From: Cylindrodendrum hubeiense | Taxonomy: Eukaryota > Ascomycota > Sordariomycetes > Hypocreales > Nectriaceae | Direction of reading: 5' to 3' | Assembly (NCBI GenBank): GCA_014621425.1 | Contig: JAANBB010000143.1 | Span: 21,272 to 85,271, forward strand | DNA: 64,000 nucleotides | Shown: piece by piece, positions 19,834 through 28,917 of the stretch | Position numbering within the stretch: the stretch's first letter is position 1 | Layout of the letters: each line of letters opens with the position of its first letter | Program-made: the position numbers and the translations under genes | The notes under the pieces: model-generated | Databases searched by the model: none | The model's input: the letters and a program-made list of their open reading frames with translations, nothing else | Told to the model about the DNA's origin: nothing

Positions 19834-20262
19834 GGTAAATATTCTCCTTTCAATGAATATTGTGTAAAATCGAGTTGTATTGGGCTTGCTGAACAGCCAA
19901 AAGCTGACAAGAGTGTGGCTTTGTTTTAATATCTAAATAGAACCATAATCCCAATCTTGACGCCAAAGTCCAGCGGCTTCAACAGCCGAGTTCACCGTGG
20001 TACTCCTCTCCTCTGGCCCCGGATTGCGGGTAAGTGTGAGAAAGCCGAAGAACTCCAACCAGCGTCAACCTTCGGGCCGAAACGACGGCTTACTCTACTA
20101 CAAGCCATTGCCGCACATACCACCATCTACCGTCGGATCAGTAGTTTAACCTCTATGTTTATTTGGGCTGATTGGGCTGGTGTCACGGGTGCCCACACAG
20201 GTCGCCATGATCAAGGCATTGGAGGGAGCAACCGAAAAATGAGACGGTCAATTGATTTGAGC
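19834..20262. promoter_or_regulatory. promoter of FAD monooxygenase / 3' flank of Rpa12
   Basis: The region contains the exact palindrome TTCGGGCCGAA at 20071-20081. Both flanking genes are on the minus strand, so the site can only serve the FAD monooxygenase. No gene is seen. Confidence 0.55.
20071..20081. promoter_or_regulatory. palindromic CGG-N-CCG site (TTCGGGCCGAA)
   Basis: This is identical over 11 bp to the site at 6521-6531, 13.5 kb away, and lies 238 bp upstream of the FAD monooxygenase start. Confidence 0.55.
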
Positions 20263-20710
20263 CTAATTATTCTCGCTCCATCTGACCCTTTAGTAAGTTT
20301 CAGGGACTGCCATAGAATAACTGCACTCACCTCGCAGAACACACAGGACAAAAGTAGAAGACAGTGCTTCCCTCGTCGGCGCCTCTCAACTGAAGCGTAG
20401 TATACCGGACCGCTTCGGAGGGGCACTTTTGGCACTTCAAGGCCGTCAGGGGCCAAGTATCCGTGGATATTAATTTCGTTGGCGTGTTGATGATTCTTTT
20501 GTCGCGCAGTTCGTTGGGGAAATCGTCGGTGGAAGAAACGGAGACGTGGTCGCACAAAGTGTCTGATGTTAAATGAGTAGTGAATTCAACAGTGATATCG
20601 TTCAGTTAGAACAGACTGGTGTTCAATTGCCCGCAGCATTCGCACTTGACCTGTTGATTCTGTGAGATTGAAAGAGAGTCTCCGCAAACATCGCAGAACT
20701 GGATCGCCAT
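20263..20710 (-). CDS. rpa12: DNA-directed RNA polymerase I subunit Rpa12
   Basis: Rpa12 is the TFIIS-like zinc-ribbon subunit of RNA polymerase I, responsible for transcript cleavage. It has 116 residues from exons 20617-20710, 20331-20562 and 20263-20287, with introns 20563-20616 and 20288-20330 (43 nt); all phases close. The N-terminal ribbon is MAIQFCDVCGDSL ... VKCECCG. The C-terminal ribbon is LKCQKC ... YFCPVCSARVRWSENN, with the acidic hairpin RGADEGSTVFY between. The last exon codes only for VRWSENN and is invisible to an open-frame search. The size and both ribbons match the family. Confidence 0.93.
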
Positions 20711-22163
20711 GTTCGCCGAAAGATGTCACCAAGAGAGAAGAAAGAGGAGGAAAAGAGAAATTCCCGAGCGCACAGAGGTACAAAGGGATTGCACGCCCCA
20801 GCTATCCAAACGTCTTTTCACAGTGCTATCTCAGTATCAACATTAACGGTGAGAACAGGCCTTGCAATAGGTAGCCTCTGAGTCTCAGCGCCTTTAGTGC
20901 TTGGTCTCTGATTTGCAACAGCTAAGCCAGAAGGTTTACAGGTGATTTCTTCTAAGATAAAATGGAAAAGCAATTCGTCACGCACTGTCATAGACTGTGC
21001 TGGTGCCTAAAGCTCTTCCGTTCGTGCAGCGGGTGAGAGGTAGTGGGGCTGCTGTTGGTTCTGTGTTGAAAACCTGGAGGGATATAGCGGTGACGGCGTC
21101 AAGTTCTTGTCTGCCAATTACCTGTCTCTATTTATTGACTCCTCAACCTCAAAAAGATAACCTCTGCGGCGCAGCGTATGCTTTCTATGTTTCGTAAAAC
21201 TCCCAGGCTTGTTGGTGGAGCGGCCCGGTAGTATAACTTGGGGATCGGTACAATCGCCGTTTGATCCTTTAAGAGATCCCACACACATGCCAACACCGTC
21301 AACGTATTCTGCGATCAATTAACATGCGCTGCCATGCTCAAAATCGCAGTAAGCCGTCGAAACTAGAACATCCGTGTGCTTCTTGATTTTTTTTGATGAT
21401 TCCGCTCGTTCATCAGTCGCTCCTTTCCGAGACGGGGGATAATAAGACCACGATACCTTGCGCGGAACTCGGCTGGGCCCAAGCTCCTCTTGATAAAAGA
21501 GCCTCCACGATTGTAATATTTTCTCTCGGTGGTTGCAGCGAAACAACCATCCTCTCGAATCTGTTCAACAACCCTTGCGACGTTGAATCATAATTGCAAA
21601 AAGATTCAAGGGTACCACGGTGATGACTTATTAGTCGGCTACGTCCTGGTGCACGGGTTGACGGGGTAGCTAATGCTGGGGGAGCTACAAAGGTGGGGTG
21701 TTGTAAAATCAAGCTGTCGTTGTGCTACCCCAGCTTTGTTTGCCCGCTGTCAAATCCTTTCACCAGCACTGGCCAGTCAGTGGGAAGGAGTTCCTGAATC
21801 CAGCTCTCTCCACAATACCCAGAACAGCAGCTTGGATTCAGTTGCACAACTGCTCTTCTGCCTGCTGCGCTGGTGTTTAATTTGAGATCGGATCTATATT
21901 TTTATGCAGCAGGTGCCTTGCTTTGTTTGACGGGTCAGTCCGTGCTTACCTCCAGGCTAACGTCTAGGCTACCTGCTAGGCTACTGTACCTTTGTTGCTC
22001 TCCCGCTTCTGCCTTATCCAAGGCCCGGTGAAGCGCCAAACATCTACAAATCTGCCCAAATTCAGGCCCTCTACTCAGCTCTTCTTCTTCTCTGTCGCAC
22101 ATGAACTATTGAGCGTTTCCAGGTTCACTTCTCACATCCATCTTACTTGAAGGAATATCAGCC
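20711..22163. other. divergent intergenic region, Rpa12 / metallophosphoesterase
   Basis: The region of about 1.45 kb holds only short unrelated open frames. At 21949-21992 there is a short degenerate CTAGGCTACC-type repeat. From about 22080 a CT-rich leader precedes the phosphoesterase ATG. I see nothing else. Confidence 0.5.
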
Positions 22164-23204
22164 ATGTCCGAAGCTCCCGCCTCAACACCAAAAATCAAGA
22201 CACGCATCCTCATCATCTCCGACACACACGGATTCAAGCCCAAACCGAAGCTTGATGCCGATTCCACCACCGATGATGAGCTCACCCAGAGCGACACCAA
22301 ATGGGTGCGCACTGGCTTTCGGGAACCACTGGCCGAAGCAGACGTCGTCCTTCACTGCGGTGATCTGACCAAACGGTCCCGGGTCTCTGAGTACAGAGAC
22401 ACCTTCAACATGCTGCGCGCCATTCGCAGCCCCCTCAAGCTGGTCATTGCGGGTAACCACGACTTTGCTCTCCATGAGTCGTACTTCTATCGCGAGTGGA
22501 ACGGGTCCAAGGAAACTGTGGACAAGGTCCAAAACATTATCAAGGCTGCAGAAGCCGACGGAGTTCAGTACCTAACCGAGGGTGTTCATACCTTTACACT
22601 CGGCAACGGAGCCCGGCTGAAGATCTTCGCCAGTCCATATACGCCGAGTTATGGCGGTTGGGCATTCCAATACGACAACGGGCACGATTTTAAAATCCCC
22701 TCAGATACGGACATCGCTATGACCCATGGCCCGCCCCGTGGCATCCTCGACATTGCAGGCATGTCAGGCTCAGGCATCAAGGCCGGCTGCCCTGACCTCC
22801 TTGAGGCCATCTACCGCGCCAAGCCCAAGATTCACTGTTTTGGCCACATCCACGAGGCATGGGGCTCACAACTCGTACGGTGGCAGGAGGGCGACGGAGG
22901 GCCCACGCGGGTGGCGTCTGTCGTGCGCTCCGAGGACTCAATACATACGACCATGGCGGACATAAGACCGGACCCGTTGACGCAGGATGAGGAGACAGTG
23001 AAGGTGAAGATGAAGAGCCTCATTGAGATGAGCCAGCGACGAGGTGCACATATTGACCTCTCAGGGGGTCCAAATCGGCTTACGGCGGGGGAGCAAACAC
23101 TATTCGTGAACGCGTCAATCATGGATATGCGATATCGGTCAGTCCATCTGCCATGGATAATCGATGTTGACTTAGAAAGGGCTGAAGCAACTGGACTTGC
23201 TTAG
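22164..23204 (+). CDS. calcineurin-like metallophosphoesterase (MPPED type)
   Basis: This is a single-exon 346-residue metallophosphoesterase. The metal-binding motifs appear in canonical order: IISDTHG (DxH) near residue 19, HCGDLT (GD), VIAGNHDFAL (GNHD), MTHGPPRG (H) and FGHIHEAWG (GHxH). The layout and the ILDIAGMSGSGIKAGCPDLL segment match the fungal/animal MPPED (metallophosphoesterase domain) group. The natural substrate is unknown in fungi; cyclic or phosphodiester substrates are hydrolysed in vitro by relatives. The protein is probably soluble, as there is no signal peptide. The start is supported by the leader and the MSEAPAS opening. Confidence 0.92.
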   Translation: MSEAPASTPKIKTRILIISDTHGFKPKPKLDADSTTDDELTQSDTKWVRTGFREPLAEADVVLHCGDLTKRSRVSEYRDTFNMLRAIRSPLKLVIAGNHDFALHESYFYREWNGSKETVDKVQNIIKAAEADGVQYLTEGVHTFTLGNGARLKIFASPYTPSYGGWAFQYDNGHDFKIPSDTDIAMTHGPPRGILDIAGMSGSGIKAGCPDLLEAIYRAKPKIHCFGHIHEAWGSQLVRWQEGDGGPTRVASVVRSEDSIHTTMADIRPDPLTQDEETVKVKMKSLIEMSQRRGAHIDLSGGPNRLTAGEQTLFVNASIMDMRYRSVHLPWIIDVDLERAEATGLA

Positions 23205-23547
23205 ATCCTGACAAATAGGATACGTAGATTGATTAGATTAGATGGATGGGTACACATGGGTGGAGTCAGGGTCACAGCACATATCTTGACTTAGAACGGA
23301 GTTTGATGGATACTTATTAGACTCAAGCAAGGGCATTTCTATCATTAATTTTGACCATGTTATTAAGTCCTGGTTGATCAGAGGCAATCTCCTTTTGCGC
23401 CTCACTCAACCGTCAGAAGTATCATATCCCATGACATGTTTTCATGCAGTACATCATTAGTCCCAGGTTCGTATCCAAATCCTAGTCCAAGTCCCAGTCC
23501 CAAATCCGTGTCCTCATACCCCATGGGTAACACTGTCGACACGGCGA
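23205..23547. other. convergent intergenic spacer
   Basis: AT-rich 3' flanks of two convergent genes; no gene is seen. Confidence 0.6.
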
Positions 23548-23671
23548 TTACAAAGCAAGGGCAGCGGCGAAGACGGCGAGCAGGGCGCCGATGGCAGGCC
23601 CAGCAATGGCGGCAGCGTTGGTCTCACTGGGAGAAGCTGAGCCGGTGCTGGTGGAGTCGCCGGATCCCGTG

Positions 23672-23714
<43 letters not shown>

Positions 23715-24286
23715 CAGATCCAGAAGACTCGGAGGAGCTACCGCCGGAGGTCTTGGTGGCCGTGGAAGTCTTGGTACCGTTGCCGGGAGTCGATGCGGGG
23801 GTAGAGGCAGCGGCGGCAGAAGACTTGATGGTCGCGGTAGTCGCCTTGGTGGTCGCCGTGGCCTTCTTGCTGGACTCGGAGCCGGTCGGGGTGGCAGTGG
23901 CCTCAGCAGTAGCAGAGAAGGCAACGCAAATAGCGCCAGCGGCCTCCTGGGCCTTTGTGAGTTCGTCGGCAGAGCAGGCCTTAAGCAAACAGGGGCCGGC
24001 CTCCTTGACGAGCTTCTCCTGGTTCGCGGCGTCGCACTGACAGGCGGTGTCAGTGAGGCCGCAGCCAATCTTCTGGACACCGGCGGCGATACATTTGACC
24101 TAGCGACGACATGGTCAGTTGCGTGTTTTGCGGAGGTTGAGTGGTTACTCGATGCTGGTTGCTGGATGCTGGATGCTGGAGTGATGGTTATGTTGGAGGA
24201 GCACTTACAGCGCAGTTGGGAATACCGCTGAGGTCCTGGGCGGCGACGAGGCCAGCAGCAGCGAGGGCAAAGAAAGAGGTCTTCAT
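23548..24286 (-). CDS. CFEM-domain GPI-anchored surface protein
   Basis: This is a small CFEM protein, 209 residues, from exons 24209-24286 and 23548-24099 (intron 24100-24208, GTAAGT...CTAG, phase 0). The signal peptide MKTSFFALAAAGLVAAQ is followed by the eight-cysteine CFEM pattern: NC, KC, GC, AC-x-C, PC, AC, IC. After it comes a Thr/Ser/Ala-rich stalk with a (Gly-Ser) repeat and a hydrophobic C-terminal GPI signal (AAAIAGPAIGALLAVFAAALAL in outline). Yeast and pathogen CFEM proteins bind heme or act as wall mannoproteins; some are effectors. The heme-axial Asp position (GCGLTDTACQC) contains an Asp. The stalk repeat is a pure hexanucleotide microsatellite. Confidence 0.93.
23671..23718. 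repeat. coding hexanucleotide microsatellite (GCCAGA)8
   Basis: Eight perfect tandem copies of GCCAGA (TCTGGC on the coding strand) encode the Ser-Gly stalk of the CFEM protein. Degenerate copies continue on both sides. Confidence 0.9.
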
Positions 24287-27200
24287 GTTGACGGTGTGTT
24301 CGTACGAAGTCGACGAGTGGGAGACGTGTTAAACGATTGTGGTTGGAGCACGAGTGAGGGTATGTAGAGGTGTGCAAGGGGAGTATGTACGTTCGAGTAG
24401 TGTGGTGGGAGGGAGGGGAGCTCGGCGCGGCAGGTCGGCCAGACGCTTTTATATAGGGACTGTGTGTAGAGTGGCTGCAGACTACTGCGTACAGATACAG
24501 ATGCCGTCGATCCAGAGAGAAGGTCTCGGTACCCCAGAAGTCATTGCATTCTAGACCCCCCGACGAAGCGAGCAAGCAGCCGGCGCGCAAAGCTGGAGCC
24601 CATTGACTCGATTGACTCGACGGGTGAGCATCCCGGAAGAGCTCCCATGTCGGCTGGTCGGAGCTTGGAACCTGGCAGCCCCTGTGGCCCTGGGACGGAC
24701 CTGCTCCTTGGCGTCCCAGCGCAGCGCCACCGAAGCTACGCCCTGTCAATAGTACGGGGGACGGGGCTGGGGTAGGTCGGCTGTTTGATGGTGGTGTGGG
24801 TTCATTGCGCTTGGAGGTCGCGGGCTCGTGGTGTTTGGGCGGCGAACTACAGGAGGTACCGGTACATGCTACACTTCCAGCGAGCCACGGCTCAGTTCTC
24901 GCGTAGCCCCGTCGCTGAAAGCGGTCATGCCAGTGTTGCCAGGACACGATGGACAGTGGCCGCGTCTGGTTGGGCCCGAGTTAGCCAGTTAGTCATGAAG
25001 CCCGTGCCGCTTTCCGTTGAGGCTTTTGAGGTGAATTGAATTTTGGGGGCGGGCTTGCTAGCTGGCCGTGCTGATGGCGGCGTGTATGGCGGCGTGTTTG
25101 GCTGGCGTGCCCCAGACAACCCGACAACGGCAACGACTTAAAGAAGCCTCGGCCAGTGACCAAGCCTTACGACGTGGCAAGGTTTTTCTTCGGGGGCTTT
25201 TTGTGACAAGCGCATCTCGCGTTCCAGGAACGGGATAGGTGATGTAAGGCAAGGCAGAGAGCAGGGAATGAGGATTGGCCGGGGGAAATATGCCCTGGTC
25301 GGTGATCATGGGGCAAAAACGCAGAGGCCACCCGCAGCAGCAACAGCAGCAGCAGGGACCCGGTGGTGGGAGACCACGCCACGGCGGGAGAGACCTGGCG
25401 ATGGATGAGAGCGAATGCGGTTGCCAACGACGGCGGTAGGCTGGGATAATCGAAATTACAACAGCTTCCTGTTTCGTGCTTCTCTGGTAGGGCTACGTTG
25501 GTTCAACCCACAGTGACACAGACGCAACACGGACACACACGGGCACACACAGACAACACTGATACAAAGGCCCGGCCATCATCTCACTAGCATGGAGCTT
25601 GCCGGAGTCGTGGCTCCGATGGGCATGGCTTGAATGGACCACACTCCATAGCCTGAGGCTTATTTGCATCTACCAGTTACAGAGTTAAGCCGGCCAAGTA
25701 GGCTACCCCTGACTGAATCTACCGTGCGTAATTGGTGCAGTACTGGCTAGAAAGTGAGGGGGATTGTTGCCGTGCCGCCGGTTGTATCCAGATGAATTGA
25801 GCCACGGACGGATGCCTGCTTACAGCTCGCTGGGATGGATCCAACCACCAGGCTCGGGCAAAACTGGCTGAGGCATTGCTGGGGCATGGCAGAGTCATCG
25901 TTGCGATCCAGTGCCGATTTGGGTTTGCTGGCCGCGGTACCGGTACATATCCCGTTGATATGGATTCTTGGCTGAGCCAGGCATAACTGGACTGAACTGA
26001 TGTTGCTAATTCGGGAATCCGATGATGGATCCAAGTCAGCCATTGAACGACTTGTCTCTGGTACCGTCTCTTGTACATCAACAAGCTGGCAGATCACCAA
26101 TCTGAGAGCCTGACATTCGTCCGTACCGACTTCCGATGCCATGGCGACCACGGCGGTATTCGTAAGCCTGACACGCAATGCAAAGTGAAATGTGCCCGAT
26201 TTTAGTTTCCCAGTCAAGAGAAACCAGAAAGACGGGCTCCCACAGACACACGCAAGCACACGCAAACACCGCAACAGACAAAACCAACTCGCGTTGGCTG
26301 GCCTGCGTTGGCATGCAGCCAGGATGGGGCCCGGAGCCCACTCCAACGCGAGGGGAGCCGCATGTCTCTGCAGCCTCCATCAAATACGAGCGTGGCCGCG
26401 GCAGCCGTGCAGCACAGGCGGTATTGGATCTTCGGTATGTGCTCAGAGGTACCAACAGTGCAGAAGCAAGCATCGTCGAATAAGAACAGGCGCAAGCTGT
26501 ATCGGAGCAAGTTCCACATCCCACGACTCTTCCAGCTACGCACCGCCGCCTCCACATTCATGATGCCACCATGCGTCCGGTGTTTGGCCGTTCTCCAAGT
26601 TCCAATTCGCGGTTCCCTGGGCTCGGGTCTCGGATGCTCCATGTTGGTTCATCCGCGTTTCGCGATGCCCGGCGCCGATCGTTTCGTTTGCTCGCCGTCG
26701 GCGGCGCATTCGGGTCAGTGCAGCTTGGATACGTAAAAGTCTCAATTAAGCTGTTGCAAGGGCCAGGGGACGGGGGCAGGTCGACGGGGCTGTGCACTTG
26801 TAGGTATCACGACCAACCTGCTAAAGCAATGTGACGAGCTTGCGGGACGGGACTGGGCTGGACCGGATTGCCAACTGCCGCGCGATGCACGCTGCAGTGG
26901 TGATAGATTGTACGTTACACGGCGTGCAATTACATAGGCCTGCCTGTAAGTTAAATGGCATCAGAGGTGTTTGATGTGGTACCCAAGACAGTGGCTGTGC
27001 AATTGAAGATGGCAAGTGGATGCTGAATGCTCGTGGTTTTGGAGTATTTTGTTCTTCCTCGTCGGCTAAACAGAACGTGGCGTTACCATTCGAACCACAC
27101 AGATCGAAGGATGACGCGTCAATGGGCAGACATGGCCGTAATCCAGTTTCTATCGTAAAGCAGCACCTTTCACGCCAGTTCAATGTGTCTGATCGGCAAG

Positions 27201-27458
27201 ATATAGCTCGAGTGGGAGGGTCTAGGACAAGACGCTCGGTCATTCACCCGTTGGGCATGTACCGAGTCTCAGTCTCACATACCAACTGTGTAGCCTCTCC
27301 TCTCTCGAAGCTTCATCTTTCATAGCAGACAAGCTCCCTTTGCCCACTACCAAGATATAGTGGCGTATCGTGCACTTGAATAGGGAGACAGCGAAGTAAT
27401 ATAATTCAGTCATTAGAAGTATATTCATCATAATTAGACATTATAGCGACATGGGTGT
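24287..27458. other. gene-poor region, about 3.2 kb
   Basis: Several open frames of up to about 200 codons occur on both strands (for example 25747-26346 minus, 26078-26557 minus) but they overlap one another and show no domain, signal peptide or clear splice structure, so I call none. 25508-25560 is ACACA-rich simple sequence. The first 200-300 bp upstream of 24286 are presumably the CFEM promoter. Confidence 0.45.
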
Positions 27459-28917
27459 CTATGAATCATCATCCCAGCGAGGTCTGCTCAAGATTATGGG
27501 CCTCGCTGGATCCCATGGTCCTCGTATCTCATTCTTATACTTTTGCAGCCCAATCAACCACCAGCTGCACCCTCCTGTGGCCAGTCCGGCGATCAATACT
27601 CCCACTACCATGCCCACGATGCCACTCTTCCAAGGCCACCCACCACCTGTGGCCTTGGTATCGCCCAGTATCAAGCCGACACCGAGACCAGCTCCCATAA
27701 CTAGTAGGATGGATGACAGCACGTGGAATTTCCAGCTGAAATGCCGGACGTAGCGCCGAAAGACGGGAAACAGACCAAACACCTCGATGCTGAAGAGCGT
27801 CAAACTGAAGACATGATTCGTCGAGGGCAGACGGCTGGCCAGCACGGTCGAGGCCATGAGCGCGGCATTGGTCGATAGAGAAGCAGGAAATTTAGCGCCC
27901 ACACCTCCTGAGTAGTCAAAGAAGAAGATGTTCATGGCGAGCAGCCAGAAGGACATGGCCCAGATGCTGTCGATCGAGGTGGACTTGGTCAGCGACTTGA
28001 GTATCGGGCTGAGCCCGAGCAGGGTGCAGTAGATGAGTAGTGCCGACTTGATGGTTTCCAATCTCTGGTGGGAGCGATTTTCTTCGACTGGAAAGGGGGG
28101 TGGGAGTTCGGGTAGGTGTTCTTGGCTAGCTCGAGGCGTGTGCGAGAGGCTGTGCGAGAGGCCACTGCCGTTGTGAGAAGCCAGGGAGGTCGTCGATCCA
28201 GATTGAGGCCACCGAACTGCGAGGTGTAGGTTGGTCGTCGAGCTCGCGGCCGAAGGGGCTGCCGACGGCCCAGCAGTCGACGGCGCAGAGTCAACCCGTA
28301 ACGGAGGAGGACGCCGGATGCTGCCAGCGCGACCTGGCCGCCTCATGCTACCTGACCTCCCCGTGACAGTAGCAGCCACGCCTCCCAGTTCGTCCTGGTC
28401 GTCGGCCTCGGACAACCAGCGCTCCCATAGAATCCAGCCCAAGAATGTGGCACCGCTACTCCAACTGGTAACTGAAACGGGGGACACACGCTCCTTGAAG
28501 ATGCCGACGAAGCAGACAATGAAGATAATGACGGAGCAGACATGTTGAAGGATAACTGTCGAGTCGGCGACGAGGGGCCAGAAATCGTATGGCTTTAGTC
28601 GGGGGTTTCGTTGGAGGTTTTCGAGAAAGGTCGCTTGATCGGTGTAGTTGTCGGGGTCTATAGAAAGGGTCAATCACTGAACCAAGATATATAGAGGAGA
28701 GGGATGATGCCAAGCATGACGCACATGATTGCTTCACCCACATCAGCTTCTTCCACGGACGCTTCCGCCGGCGGCTCCTGCTACGCTCGCTCCGGAGGGG
28801 ACGCGGGGGTGAGGTGAAGGCATCGTCGGGGGAGAGGTGGGAGCGGCCGAAGGCGTGGAGTGATGCGGAGCCGTTTAGAGAGGGAAAGGAGGTCTCATCG
28901 TCGGTGGGCGAGGGCAT
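27459..28917 (-). CDS. gpi2: GPI-GlcNAc transferase subunit Gpi2 (PIG-C)
   Basis: Gpi2/PIG-C is a multispanning ER subunit of the GPI-N-acetylglucosaminyltransferase that starts GPI anchor synthesis. It has 463 residues from exons 28725-28917 and 27459-28657 (intron 28658-28724, GTGCGT...TATAG, phase 1). The family signature WKKLMWVKQSYPDNYTD spans the splice junction and is followed by FLENLQRNPRLKPYDFWPL. About eight transmembrane segments follow, interrupted by a Ser/Pro-rich fungal insertion (about residues 180-265). The conserved SIWAMSFWLLAMNIFFFDYSG and LASRLPSTNHVFSLTLFSIEVFGLFP are present. The call is secure. Confidence 0.95.

Noticed and set aside
23514..24947. 477-codon open frame on the minus strand, Pro/Arg-rich
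   Set aside because: It overlaps the CFEM gene in another frame on the same strand; composition is that of a GC-rich shadow and it has no domain.
25747..26557. Overlapping minus-strand frames of 159-199 codons
   Set aside because: No motif, no plausible start context or splice structure, and overlapping frames on both strands of similar length: typical chance frames.
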